A DNA stretch of 64,000 bases from Hoplostethus atlanticus (lineage: Eukaryota; Chordata; Actinopteri; Trachichthyiformes; Trachichthyidae), in contig JAXDDX010000001.1 in the NCBI GenBank assembly GCA_034670405.1, positions 19,422,501-19,486,500 on the forward strand, given 5' to 3'. A model generated the notes under the pieces. It saw only the letters and a program-made list of their open reading frames with translations, did not search any database and was not told where the DNA came from. Below are positions 49,442 to 62,300 of the stretch, in pieces. The first letter of the stretch is position 1. The number at the start of each line of letters is the position of its first letter. Position numbers and translations under genes: made by a program.

Positions 49442-51698
49442 TACTCGGCCTGGCCCAGCTGGACCTGGTTGTGTTGTTCTGCCAGTATGTCTGTCAGCTG
49501 TGAGTTGCACTGGGTGATGAAATGCAGGACCAAGTCTCCAGCTCCGTTGAACATCCCGGTGGAGGCGGAGGACAGGCCTAGCGTCTGGCACCAACACAAA
49601 CACAGATACCAAATAAAGACGCAAGCAAGAAACAAGCACTACAATATTAGTTGTATAATAAAAAGGTCCCATATTATTCATTATTTTATGATTTGGTTTT
49701 TCAAATCGACTCGGGATAAGAATAACGTTCTTCATGATGTTTTGCAAATGAACGTAGTGTTAACTCCACTCCGATTATCATTTTCACACGTCATCAATTC
49801 ATCACTTCATCGATCCAGCTAACCTCAGCCCCGGCTGCAATGGCTTCCATCGACCACCCGTGTAGTGGGACGAACTCCAGTGCGGCCCCTAGGATTCGAG
49901 TTTGCAGTTGTTCCTCTGTTTCGTACTCCTCGTTCTGCTCTCCGCTCTGGTCGTGGTAGCTTTCCACAGCCAAACAGTGGAACGCAGGGTGAGAGGACAC
50001 GACAAGAGTTGAGGGCAAACATTAAAGCTACACTAGGTTCTGTATTGCCTTTTCAGTTAATCGAAAAACAACTTGTTAGCATTCTCCAATGAAAATAATG
50101 GGCGCCACTAGCTGCAAGCTAACAAGCTGGCTTGTGGCTTATGGTTTCATGGTAATAATGCGTTTTTAGGGTAACCAATGTAGAGGGTGTCAAAATGGCA
50201 AGTTCTTTTAAAGCTGCACTAAACCACGATGCATGTTGGTGGCCCCAAGTAGCAGTGGGAGGTAACTGTTTGAAAAATGTGACCTTCAATACCCAGAAAT
50301 CCTGGGAGGTGACGTCAGTAAAGCTCATGTTTACCAACCCGGCCCTTTTAATTACTGATAACAGCAGTAAGTCTGTTTGGATGAATCTCTACCAACTTAG
50401 CACATCTGCAATGAGAAATGTTCTCCTTTGCAGAACAAGACTTTTGATATGAATATGAAACAACAGAAATCCCAATATGAGCTGATAGAAGAAGGCTGTA
50501 GGACGATTGATGGTGTCAGGTGACAACTCCACAAAAAGCAGAGCCTACAGTCATTATTGAGATATGGTCCTGACCTTGTGTTTGGCCTGGAAACCTCCTC
50601 TGCAGCTGGGTCTGATGCCCCGGCTTCCTGGGAGGCTGCATCCTCTTGGGCAGAGTGAGCCTGGTAGTGCTCATGGTAGGTTGTGGATGAGGAAGAGGAG
50701 GGTTTGTCAGATTTGGACTCGTCCTGAAGCCTCGCTGCGCAGTGGAAGCCTCGTCTCAGGCCAGGGACATTGGGGGTTTGTTGCTGTTGGTGCAGCCACC
50801 ACTGTGGGGAGGAAGTCATTCATTAGCCCCATTACTTTCAAAAGTTAGGCCTTGTTTGACCTTGTAGAACATGACTTAAGACCTTTTCTGAATCATTGGT
50901 GTTCGGTGGTGTACTGGTAAATTCGGCGAAAGCAACACCGAATTTCAATAAAATTTCAACTTTTTGAATTGGTTCACGCTGTTATCTGTGTATTTTTTGG
51001 TGGAGGATGATTGTGAGAAATGTGGGGACGAAATATTACTGAAGTAAGTGCTGCTTAGTAGATTGTATGCCGAATTCAAGAGTTCTAATTCAGAAAAAGT
51101 CGCGAGACATAGTTTATGAAGTAATAAGGCAACATTAAACTGTCAAGACTTTTGAGTAGACTTTAGCTTGACGTTTTCGCCAAACAAGAGAGAGCAGGAC
51201 GGGACGATATCGGCAATAGAAAAGCTCATCTTACTTTCAGACAAAAATTACTTTACCATGGCGGATTTTAAAGTGCAGACAAACAAACGTCTTGCACGTC
51301 AAAGTGAAGACACCCCCCGCTAAGAGGAACGTGGTTATCATGGCAGCAACGCATATGTAAAGACCGAGGCTTACCAACTATCAGTTACCTCTCGGTTCAA
51401 GGTTTAGGTTAAGGTGCACCCAAAGCACCGGTGCCTAATTCCGTCTTCCATGATCACCTTCTCCGACAAGCCAAGTGACATTGGCTCCCGTGGCTAACGT
51501 CAACATTAGCCGTTAGCTCGTTTCCAAGCCGTGCTAACACATGTAGACGCTACACGAGCCGCAACAATAAACGGTACCGGAGTGATTTCCGGACGGTGCC
51601 GCTGACAACTGTGGCACAAACAACAACACGGTCCTCTTACCGCTGCCAAGACCCCGGAGTGCCCTTCCAGCCCGCAGACCTCTCAGCAGCGCCGCCAT
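46505..51698 (-). CDS. coq9: Ubiquinone biosynthesis protein COQ9, mitochondrial
   Basis: Lipid-binding partner of COQ7 in the mitochondrial coenzyme Q complex; TetR-like fold. Exons: 51698-51641, about 50807-50575 (left boundary uncertain), 49959-49824, 49584-49445, 48808-48724, 48104-48000, 47042-46887, 46759-46706, 46540-46505. Matches: [19 protein letters not shown] start, [10 protein letters not shown] transit-peptide region, [92 protein letters not shown], and terminal [11 protein letters not shown], nearly identical to mammals. Exons 3-9 join in phase. The exon 1-exon 2 junction does not unless exon 2 starts inside or one base is extra. polr2c lies downstream in the same direction. Confidence 0.93.
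49376..49438. repeat. (TG)n microsatellite at the coq9 exon 4 donor
   Basis: About 31 units. In the coq9 transcript it is (AC)n starting within about 6 bases of the splice donor GTACGT. Confidence 0.95.
50575..50807 (-). CDS. coq9: coq9 exon 2 with unresolved 5' boundary
   Basis: Reads [20 protein letters not shown] then a Ser-rich stretch and EEVSRPNTR, the leader and linker of COQ9. The natural acceptor CCCCACAG|TGGTGG at 50801-50808 puts this frame at phase 0, but exon 1 ends with one base over. Options are an internal acceptor (GACGAG|GC, about 50750), a missed small exon, or one extra C in the five-C run just upstream of AATGTCCC. Confidence 0.7.
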
Positions 51699-53277
51699 GT
51701 CCAACTGCACTCTTAAACAAAACTTTATTGATAACAAAACACCGTTACAAGTTCAGCAAGTAAACAGAGGGAAGTGCGAGGGGAACCTATTCACGAAACC
51801 TATATAAATACGAGATATTCATAGTCTTGATGGCTTTTTTATTCCTCATCTTGTCTAACGTATTGCCGTAATGTTTAATTTCACTAATAAAACGGACAGT
51901 CATTTAAACAAAGTTTTGCACATTATTCCTATAGATTTTTGTCTAAATACAGTGATAAAACAAATGATATATCCTATTCAATATCTTACACGAAACCACT
52001 TTAACCTTATTATCCACAGAAGATGTATTTCTTTTATCTTTTCCCATCTTCCCATCAAGTGTATTGCCTGTCAGTGGGGTGAAGGATCCTCCACGTGTCT
52101 ACAATAAGGAGAACACTTTAGTATGGAAACCAGGGGAACGTATGTGAGGCGCTTTCACCTCTACCTCTATTAGAAGCAAAGAGTATGGACTGACTTTGTT
52201 TCATTATAACAAATGGTCATTTATGAGACTGCATTGTGTTGATATGTCCAGTGTTTGCTCAGCAATTACAAATGAGGCCTTTTCATTAATTTAAATAAAT
52301 TGGTGTGATAAGTACATTTGCTTGATTTTTGGCACAGCCAAAGGAGAAAGTTGCACCAGCCACCACTGGTTTTAAATACCTGTATGGTGTCCTAACCCTG
52401 TCTAAATGAATATCAATATATACTTCCCATTACATTACATTACATTACAGTCATTTAGCAGACGCTTTTATCCAAAGCGACTTACAATAAGTGCATTCAA
52501 CGTAGGTAGGCTAGAGAACTACTAGTCACCAGAAATCGTAAGTGCATCTCCTTCCTAAACAAGCATCTACGAGCAGAACCAGTGCTGAGGTAAAAGTGCA
52601 ATAAGTTATCTACCTACTTTTTATTTAAACAAATAAGAGAAATAAGTGAAGACAAATAATCAAGTGCTAAGAGGAAGGGTCAGGGTAGTGTTTCTTGAAG
52701 AGGTGGGTTTTCAGCCTGCGGTGAAAGATGGGCAGCGACTCTGCTGTCCTGACATCAGTCATCAACATCAACTCGTTTAATTGGACATTTATATCAAAAT
52801 AATTCTTCAACATTTCCAAAGCTTGCAAATATCATTGTAAATTCCTTTGGTGTGATTGGATCCTCAATTTATCAAGAAATTTGAATGGGTCTTATCCACT
52901 GAGTAATTACATTTTAGGAATTCAAGGCCAGTTACATTACTAAAAAAGATACTTAAGAAAAGTATTCCGAATACTGTCTCAGTTCTGTACACATTTAATG
53001 AGCCAATTCGTTTTATATCCAGCTGCACTGCACTTTTTTTGGACACGTGCGTCTTTGTAACGCGACTCAATTATCCGCAGCAGATTGATTACGTCATTGT
53101 TGTGGCACCCGGTGCGTCAAGTTAACCACAGTTACCCAGAAAATGGCCAGAAATAGATAATTTTGTTTTCAAAACAAAGGCATAACATCTGTGCCTTTTG
53201 ATAAACAATAATGATTTAGCCTATCGGAGTGTACAGTATATTTGGGGGGGGGTTTTCACCGCACAAGGAGATTATAC
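51699..53277. other. Spacer between coq9 and ciapin1
   Basis: coq9 5'UTR and promoter just right of 51698, then AT-rich DNA with the interspersed repeat at 52425-52760. No other gene was seen. Confidence 0.5.
52425..52760. repeat. Interspersed repeat sharing the SINE body of 37995-38060
   Basis: TTAGCAGACGCTTTTATCCA and GCGACTTACAA match the element at 38 kb. The copy extends through AAGAGGTGGGTTTTCAGCCT and GCAGCGACTCTGCTGTCCTG, a longer repeat body recurrent in fish. Located between coq9 and ciapin1. Confidence 0.6.
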
Positions 53278-53487
53278 AGAAGAACTAATGGCCCGGCTGC
53301 AAGTTTGTCCATAAGGGTTTATAGGAAATTCTGACCGGAAGCCCTACCTTTTGAACAAACGGTTATATAAGAACTAACAGAACGACGGTAATTTTGTCAA
53401 TAAGCGGTTTTATTTTGGAAACTCTGACCGGAAGTCCTACCCTTTGTCCCGGCAGAATTGACACTGGAGCTACAATCGAATTAGCAG
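53278..53487 (+). promoter_or_regulatory. ciapin1: Probable ciapin1 promoter (tandem ETS-site units) and non-coding first exon
   Basis: Two imperfect copies of a roughly 90-base unit (about 53278-53367 and 53368-53455) each contain TCTGACCGGAAG followed by CCCTACC or TCCTACC. The CCGGAAG cores (53335-53341, 53428-53434) are ETS/GABP-type sites common at housekeeping start sites. A splice donor TTAGCAG|GTCAGT at 53487 could end a non-coding exon spliced to 54689. The transcription start is not proven. Confidence 0.5.
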
Positions 53488-54688
53488 GTCAGTCAATGAG
53501 TACGGTCGAGCAAAATGTATTTTATTGGAGTAATTGAGCGACCGAAATTGTTTAGAATACACAACCCAAAAATCCAAGTTGATTTCGTTGTTCGGGGGTA
53601 GTCGTGCAGCCCATTCTTCCCGCTGTAACAGCCAATTTTATGTAAACCTTTGAGTAGCTTAGCTGGCTTGGTTTTGCGTCACGTTGCTCTCTGATGTTTA
53701 TCGCTTTTCACTTGTCAACAAAGTTAACAACTACTTTCACACCGCAAGAACAAAGGTGAAGGGATTTAACTTACCATATGTCTGACAGATCACTGAACGG
53801 TTTGTTATGGTGGACCGACAGTTTTCTAGATCATTCCGTCAGTGTCTTACGTCATGAGTTTTAAAATTATTTTGTTTTACCAATGCGAATTAAATGTACA
53901 CGCCGACACTAGTAAGAGCTGGCTGTGCCATTACATCTAATTCTCTTCTGTTGTACTTGAATGACAACCATGTCCAGCTGTTTCATGGGACTGCCGTCTG
54001 GTTTCCTGTGAATTAGAAGTCTTACCTAAGCTGGGTCTCATAACTGACGGTCTGGTCTGTTCTCTTGGTCTGATCTTAATTAACATCACCTCAGAACTGC
54101 CCTTGCCACACACACACACACACTTACCTCGACCAAATTGCAAAATTGCACAACTGTATTGCACTACCTACTCCACTACCTATTTTTTGTATATTTTTGG
54201 GGATTTTTTTATACAACCTTTGTCCTTGTTTATTGTATAGTGATGTGTGCCTCTCTCTTGGTTTGTACTGCAGCATAACTGCAATTTCCCCTTGGGGACA
54301 ATAAAGAGCCATCTATCTATCTATCTCCTCCAACCCAGTCTAAAATGTGAATAGAAACTGTAAGTCATAAGAATAATAAAACAACCATTGAGTTTCATAG
54401 AAAAAATCAAGGGTGAACCAGGGTGAGGTGAAGGGTAACCATTCCATTATATTTCACTTGCCACTTCTTAATGGCTATTTATATATTAGTTTAGTGTCCC
54501 CTGATCTAACTGAGGCTTCAGAGGCTTTTCCACCCTGACAAGAAAAACACTCTGGCGGTGATTGTACCAATCATTGGATTTGTTTTGTTGCTTTGAGCAT
54601 GAAAAGGGTCATATTTAAAGATTTTGAATAGCATCCCAAAACATCTGTATTTTTTTTAATTTTTTATATGTCAACTTGGATGATGCAG
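53488..54688. other. Presumed ciapin1 first intron
   Basis: Contains the LINE 3' tail at 54175-54326 and a short (CA)n at 54109-54122. No coding exon was recognised before the start-codon exon, whose acceptor is TGATGCAG at 54681-54688. Confidence 0.5.
54175..54326 (+). mobile_element. LINE 3' end, second copy, with (ATCT)n tail
   Basis: Shares TTGTTTATTGTATAGT, GCATAACTGCAATTTCCCC and GGACAATAAAGAG with 34828-34905, but ends in a tetranucleotide ATCT run instead of the pentanucleotide. It lies in the intron upstream of the ciapin1 start-codon exon. Confidence 0.75.
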
Positions 54689-54694
54689 GAGGCC

Positions 54695-57600
54695 ATGGCA
54701 GACGTTGGTGTCAAAGCGGGAGACAGGGTGATGTTGGTCTGGACTCAGCCCTCGGCACCGACCGGCCTGAAAGAGCTGGCGGAGAGTGTGGGCGCCATCG
54801 TCGGAGCAGAAGGCAAAGTGTTAGTGGAGAACTTGGACCGGCTGTTGCTGTGTGAGTGACTCTTCGCCTGACAGACAAGCGAGGGCGGCGTTTTTAAAGG
54901 CGACGACATTTATGTACTGTCTTTATGAATCACAAAGTGGGGCTGCAATCGAGAACGATCCTTTCCTCTCCCCTCCCCCTCAGCCTCCCATGCGGGTTCC
55001 ACTTTCGACTGGGTGCTGTCCTGCCTTCTGGCTGACTGTTCCCCGATCCACAGCTTGGAGACGCTCGCGGAGATGGCCCGTGTCCTCAAACCCGACGGGA
55101 AACTAGTTCTGGAGGAGCCAGTCACAGGTGAGCCAGTCCGTTCATTGGATGTTCACAGTTAAACAAGGACACTACCTTCTTTCTGATGAAGGAGTCAGCA
55201 GGGTAATCGGTTACATTAAGTGTGTGATGTGGCCCCGTCCTTGCCTAGTCATCTAGTGTGAGCAGACAAAAAAAAAAAATCTGTGAAATCCGCCTTTATC
55301 TGGTCGTGAACGTTGAGTGTGTTTGACCGCTTTCTGTTCTAGGATCTGAGACCCCGAGTGTGAGGACGGCTGAGAAGCTGACATCCGCTCTGAAGCTGTC
55401 TGGCTTGATGTCGGTGGCAGAGGTGAGTGGATCCTCTCCGTGTAATGGGTCCAGGCCAATATGGCGTCGCGAGCCTTGTTGAAAGTATTGACGTCGACTA
55501 GGAGAGTTTATTTCCAACTTGAATGTTGTATCGTACAGTTCTAGAAACGTTCACGTGCACAATGTCGGGCCGATATTGGGCTTTCATTAAATGTTGGGTA
55601 TCAGCCATTCATGTTGTCCACTGCTGATATGATGCAGCTACATGAAAACTGTGACACCTGCAACAACATTTTATTTCCTCACTGACCGCTTGTATTATTA
55701 TTTTTTGAATGAATATGGTCAGGTGTTGTGGATCATTTTAAAATCGGACATAATCTAATAAGTCCAAATAGTTTATTACCCACGTGACCCTCGACCTCCC
55801 GCTTCCTCGCCACCCAGGTCAGCAAGGGACAACTGACTCCAGAGGCCCTGAGCGCCCTCAGGACGTCCACGGGCTACCAAGGAAACACCCTGTCCAGAAT
55901 CCGCATGTCCGCCTCCAAGCCCAAGTTTGAGGTGGGATCGTCCAGCCAGCTGAAACTGTCGTTCGGGAAGAAGACGCCCAAGCCGGGTAGGTTTTTCATA
56001 ATGGGGGATCAGAGATCAGTTTCCATCCATTCGCCGGTCCGTTTGTCTGTCGATATCTCAGACGCCACTCAACAGATTTTGACGACACTTGGGGAGGTGA
56101 TGCATCCACTGGTTCTGGCAATTTTAAAACTGGAGGCGCTGTAATTACAGGTTGACCCAGTCTCATCTCCGACATCGACGAGTTTGAATGACATGATATT
56201 AGCTCACATATCCAGATATCCCGCTCTAAAAATTTGCCCCCAGGACCATCAATGTACGACACTGGATTTTCAATTTTTCAACAATCGGTTATTTACTGAT
56301 TTTACACAAAAGGAAAATACTAGCAGACAATGCAAGTGGTCCTACAAAATGGACTTTGACCAACAACTTTGACCTTTTCCACATTTGTATAACTTGTTAC
56401 TGATTGACCCAAAGGGTTACTACATGATTTCTAGGGGACGACGATGTTATTGTTACCTCGGATCAGTTTCCCAATCAGATTGGAAATGTTACCAGCCTTT
56501 AGCTAGTGCCATATTGACGCCACAAGCCAGAGTGTGAATGTGGGATAATGGAGATGGCATGGGGATGAGGTTAAAAAGCCTCACTGTGCTAGCGGACAAA
56601 ATGTCAACTTTCACACTTAATGTATTTCTCGTGGTTCACGTGGAGCTAATATTTCCAAGTTCCTGTTTCAGCAGAGAAACCCACCCTCGATCCCAGCGCT
56701 GCCGCAATGTGGACGCTCTCGGCAAACGACATGGACGATGACGACGTGGTGAGTCGCCGATGGGTGCGAAGTTAGCCTTGTGACGATCCGCCAAGCAGCA
56801 GTTATTTCGATATCAAGTGTTTGTACGTTACTTCTGTCAAGCCGCTCTCGCTCCATCCGTCTGCTCTCTCCAGGACTTGGTGGATTCCGACGCTCTGCTG
56901 GACGACGACGACCTGAAGAAGCCCGACCCGGCGTCCCTCAGGGCGCCCTGCGGAGACGGGGCCGTCAAAAAGAAGAAGGCCTGTAGGGACTGGTGAGTAC
57001 ACGTTCTTGACGTTTACTAGCCCTTGGTATGATAGTACGATATATTGTCCCCCTGCGATGACACCACTTGTATCCAGGTGAGTGTATAGAGTTTTAGTTA
57101 GGGATCTCACCCCCTGACCCGTTTGGTCCCATGTAATAATACACAAATGTCACGGTGGCTGTTTGCGTAGCTCGTGTGGTCTCGCTGAGGAGTTGGAGGA
57201 GGGCTCTGGAGGAGCCCAGAAGACGGACCCGAAGAAAACCGAAACAAAATCTGCCTGTGGAAGTGTGAGTAGTTTTTTTTATTTTTATTTATTTATTTAT
57301 TTTTGATAAATATTAAATATACAGGCGTGCTTGGAAGTTTGTGAAGCCTACAGGGGGTGGCCATTATTTCATATATTATAGAGGAATAACTTTATAAAAT
57401 CCATATCTAAATCTGAATGAAGATGTCCCAAAAAAAGAACATGCACAAATATATCAGATATACTGGTTTATTTAACAAAAAACTGTGTGCAAAAATATGT
57501 TAACTCCCTACTCCCCCTCACTCCTCTTCTTCAGATCACAGCATAGTGTTTTTCTTTCTCCTCAGTCTCCTCCCCAAAGATCTGACCTTTTGAACTTCAT

Positions 57601-58010
57601 ACCCAATTATGTACCACCTTATTCTGCTCACCTACTCGATTTTTACTAATGCAAAGGAGGTTCAATTATTTTTGCCCCTGCACTAGTTCCCTTTTAAACT
57701 ATTTTCATTTCACTACATGCACAATTCCCTCTAAAAACATATGCAATTGGCAAATATAGATCCTTTATTTTTAAATAAGGATTGCATGGTTAAAAACTAA
57801 AGTTCTAATTGCACAAGGGGTTCACCATCGTTCAAGCATGACTGTACGACACACGTCCTCACTAGGCCCTTACTCATCGCAATTTCTCCCTTGCTGCAGT
57901 GTTACCTGGGCGATGCTTTCCGATGTGCCAGCTGCCCGTACACAGGAAAGCCGGCGTTCAAACCAGGAGAGATGATCTTGCTGGACAAGAAGTCACTGCT
58001 AGATTCCTAA
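54695..58010 (+). CDS. ciapin1: Anamorsin (CIAPIN1), cytosolic Fe-S cluster assembly factor
   Basis: Electron-transfer partner of NDOR1 in cytosolic iron-sulfur assembly, also anti-apoptotic (yeast Dre2). Coding exons: 54695-54851, 54984-55127, 55343-55422, 55818-55986, 56672-56748, 56874-56992, 57171-57264, 57900-58010. All are in phase, 316 codons. It begins [20 protein letters not shown], an N-terminal methyltransferase-like domain with [20 protein letters not shown], then a linker with [15 protein letters not shown] and [12 protein letters not shown]. The C-terminal CIAPIN1 domain has a C-x10-C-x2-C-x-C cluster ([15 protein letters not shown]) and a C-x2-C-x7-C-x2-C cluster ([17 protein letters not shown]), both complete. 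Stop TAA. AATAAA at 58499 and 58550 are polyadenylation signals. The coq9 gene is divergent on its left. Confidence 0.97.
57325..57510 (+). repeat. Dispersed repeat, copy 2 of pair with 11130-11310
   Basis: In the last ciapin1 intron. It may extend to about 57680, where CAATTATTTTTGCCCCTGCA forms a plausible right end. Confidence 0.6.
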
Positions 58011-58498
58011 AAACCCACCGCTCACATCGGCGTCTCACGCGCCAAAACTTCATTCCTTCCACCCCGAAATCCCCTCCAGTAATCTATTCCCTCTGCAGAT
58101 ATTGGTTTGACTTTTTTTTTTTCTTTTTCTGCCAGTTGACTTCATTGCGAATGTGATGGAGTTATGTCTGTCGCCTGGATGTTAGGTTTAGCAAGAGCAT
58201 TGCACTGCACCAATCACCTTATCCCAGCTACTCGCCAGTGGTCTTGTTCAATGTGAACCTCTGAGAGACTGGCAGCCTCGACAGTAAGGAAGAGTCACAG
58301 TTTGACTCCTGCTTTTGCAAATGATGCAAATAGTGTGATAATTGCAGGTTAATTCTGCAGGGTTGTTATGACGTACCTGAAGAGCACTGACTGGATGCAT
58401 TTGTTTCTGGCTGGTTTCATGCTAAAATCCTATTTAACACAGATTATCTCCATGTAAACCAGCACACAAATTGTCCACTCAAAGCTTCTGTATCTATA

Positions 58499-58555
58499 AA
58501 TAAAGTTAGAAATTTAAAAAAATGTGCTGCTGAGTATTAATTTTAGTACAATAAA
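58499..58555 (+). terminator. ciapin1: ciapin1 polyadenylation signals
   Basis: Two AATAAA hexamers at 58499-58504 and 58550-58555, about 490 and 540 bases after the stop codon. Confidence 0.6.
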
Positions 58556-59104
58556 GTAAAGCCAAAGTCATGTTGTTTACAGACAGTATTTATTTCATTG
58601 TAGGTAAATGTGGATGATACAATAATAAAAAAATCCCATCTGATATATTCTCTATATCAACACACCATTCCACTGTTGAAATAACCGCACTACAAACTGA
58701 GCCATGGGTTTTGCTCCAGAAAGCAGTAACTCCTGTAATTTAACTAACTTTGGGTTTGACTCGAGAGCAGCAGAGCATTGGGAGCCCTGCTGCGTGTTCT
58801 TCATAACGTCACTGTATAAACCTGCTTCATGGAACATTTCCCTTCACAGGAATAACAGACATGACTGTAACCACACATTTGGCTTTACTAATGAACCTAC
58901 TGGTTTGCCTCATGCCATTTTGCATCCCCACGTTAACAGAACAAAATGCTTGCAAGTAGAGGTGACCCATATGTCTGGCCTGTTAAAAGTCAACCAGCCA
59001 CTTCTGATCTGATGCAGTCTGATTGATTACATATATATATAGTAGAATTACTCAATACTGCCCTGGTTGTCTATAAGAAGCTGAACTGATTCTAATGTGA
59101 CATT

Positions 59105-59110
59105 TTTATT
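59105..59110 (-). terminator. prmt7: prmt7 polyadenylation signal
   Basis: AATAAA on the minus strand about 245 bases past the prmt7 stop, leaving about 500 bases between the convergent prmt7 and ciapin1 transcript ends. Confidence 0.5.
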
Positions 59111-59355
59111 ATGGGTTTGAGTCCCACTGTCTCTTCCACCCTGACCAGAATCAAATTTTAAAAATATTACCTATCAGCAAAGAATATTGGCTATCCAAAA
59201 ATATCAGTATCAGCTTTCAAAAACCCATATCAGTTGAACCCTGCTTGCGCGTAGGGACCCAAGATGGCCGCCAAAACATAATCACAAACAGGACCAAACT
59301 GGGCCATCAGGTAAAAGCGTAACATTGTCTGGCCTCTGCCGCTGGTCCGCCCAGG

Positions 59356-62300
59356 TCACGGCGACTCGACGGTGAACTCCATCTTGATGTCTCCTGAACT
59401 GGGTTCGAAGGTGAAGCTGTAGGACACGGAGGATCTCCCGTCCCCCGAGCTTTCCCACGGCGACCTGAAGAAGTAGACTCCCTGTTTCCTGTGACGACTC
59501 CACTCGCAGCCACCCTGCGGGGAAGGCAGCGCAAGACAGAGTCAAATCCCCCACAAACTCCAATACCCAGAATTCCACAGTCATCCAACTCAGTTAATGG
59601 ACGTGAATACCCGTTTGATCTGGTAATGTTGAGTTCCCGACTTCACCAGCTGAACGTCAGGGTGAACGCGAATTTCTAGCAGGAAGTTCATATCAACTGT
59701 CTTTCCTATGTTACTTGAATGCAGCATGATTCACTCAAAACCTTTCCCCAGCAAACAATGTCCCTGCAGTGCCAGCAGACTTTCCTTTGCATTTCCCACC
59801 GTGTAATTTAAGGCTTATGAACTCTTAAGTGATGTTTACTGGTGATTTGGTGTAAAATTTGAAAAGGGTTGTCAGTATCGCCCAGTCTTTGCTCTTTCTT
59901 CGGTTGCGGTGTTCCCCAACGCAGTTGTCGGGAGACAGAATAAGGACTTAACACCCGTCTATACTGTGTCCCCTAGATCGAATGTAAACATGTGACAGCA
60001 GATTCATCTTGAATCTGAATATGAAGTTATTCAGGGGTGGTGGTGGCCTTCAGTTGAGAGAAGTGGGCTTGTGACCAGATGGTTTGCATCCCCGGACCTG
60101 GACCTACCTCTGCAACAACTGTCCGAATGCCCTTGGGCAAGGCACTAAAACCTCAACTGGAGTTGCTCAGTGGTCGACAGTAATAAACTGGCTGTACAAG
60201 GCAGCTGCAATGAGTAAATATGTTTGATTACGAGTATAAAGCAGAGCCAAAGACGACCTATATTGCATGCATGAGAGTGCTAAAGTAAGAAAACCAGCAT
60301 GGGAAGGGTACAAAGAGGATCGGTATGTTGAGGTAGAGCAGGCTGTGGATGAAGACCGTGCTGCTGATACCTGCTCGCTGATTGGTCCAGTCAGACCCAT
60401 ACTGACAGTGACGTCATCGGTCAGTTGGTACTCCATCCACAGTGCAACGCCGTGGCAATGACCCACTCTGAGAGGAGAAACAATCAACAACTCAACGTTC
60501 GACACGGTTATTGGTTTACAACGTCTAGCTTAAAGGAACGGTCCCAAACGATTGAAGTGAATGGGGTCTGCTTATAAACTGACCACCGCGGCATCGCCAA
60601 CGAGAGGCTCTGTACCTTGTGAAGGGAAGCGACCCGCGACTGGTGATTGGCTGCTGCGGGACACACTGTGTGAAGTCAAAGGTCATGGCGGGTCTCGGCT
60701 GGGTCAGGGCGCGGCAGGGGTATTCCCACAGGGGGTGGGGCTCTGCCTCACGAGACTCACGGAAATCCAGAGATCGCTGAAGGGGAAGAGAGTGGTTTTT
60801 TTTGTTTTGTTTTTTTAAATGTAATACATGATTTACAGGGTGTATGAGAAATCTAGCGTCACCATAGAGTGACACCATAGATGTTCTGGAAACTGGATCG
60901 GTCTCCTTCCCTTCATTTGATCATTTTTTTAACAAATTGTGCATCTCAGCATTTTTCAAAATTACACTGATCGGCCAAAGGGGGCGCTAAATTTAGTTTT
61001 ATTGTTTGTTAATTTGTCCGTGCAATATATCGGACATCAGCGATCAGATTTTTCAAAATTACGCTGATTGGCCCTTTTCTTCCACATGATCATCGGTGAA
61101 ACAGATCGCACTGTAAGTACAAATGATTGGCTGAAAGAATCACCTGGACCATCTCATCCATGGGTCTGACGTCGAAGCCTTCGCATGTGCCGCACGGTGC
61201 TCTTATCCTCCATAAATCCTAAGAAACATGGCCAAAATATTCACGTTAAATATGTCATGGTGAAACATCATACCATATGTATTTTACACAGCAAAGCACT
61301 TGTGATGGCAGGCAACAGGAAGTCAAAACTATGGGGGGTCACCATTTCTGATAGGCCGAATATGGCGGCTGTCAGAATGTGTGACCGAGGTATATTTATG
61401 AAGTTATTATATTTGAATGAGTTTAAGTATTCGTATTGTCCTTGCTTATGGATTCTGGAGGACTTCCTTTGCCTTTTGTTTGTCGTCAGTCACCCATCCC
61501 TGTGTAAAACCGAGCCCGGTGGTGCGGTTATCCCCTAAAACTCTATAAAAGCCAAAGAATAAGGAAACTGCAGTATATGCATCTGATTTGAATCATTTCC
61601 AAAAAAAAAACTAAAACAAAATCCAAGTGGAGTCTTCTCCAAGTCTTCTGAAGCGCTTTGGGGGCTTTTTGAGTGTCTATCAAGGTAATGATCTGAATAT
61701 GTGAAAGCCACCTCGTGTTAACCTTCGCCCCGGCTCTGCGTCAGTCTCACCTGGAACTCCACGGCCGCCACGTGGAGGGTGGCGGAGCGCGGCAGGACGG
61801 TGGCGCCGGGCTGCAGCAGGCCTGCCAGGGCGGTCCGACAGTACCAGAAGAACAGAGAGTGCCAAGGCAGGAGGCTGGTGCTGAAGTAGGGCTCGCCCAT
61901 CAGAACGGAGATCTGTAGGGGCGGACGCCATATTGACTCACATACCTGGGTGTTTATCTGTAAAGACACGGTTTCATGCGTGTGTGTCCAAAAGTACCTG
62001 TTCTCCTAAGTCGTTGCTGGTCAGCTGGTCTGGCTTGACCTCCAGCAGCTGAACTCCTCCTTTCATGGAGTTGGCTTCTAACACCTGCAGAGTACAATGC
62101 AATGTAGCAGCAGTCCTTTGATTTCTTTCTTGTAGTTAATGCACTCTTTACATAAATGATGTACAGGGGTGGACAAAATAGTATACAGGAACATCAGGTA
62201 TCTAATAAGGAGCAGGGCCACCGTTGGCCTTCAGAGCAGCTTCGGTCCTCCTGAACGGTGTCTAGTGGGATATTGGACATTTCTTCAAGAAGGAAAGTCT

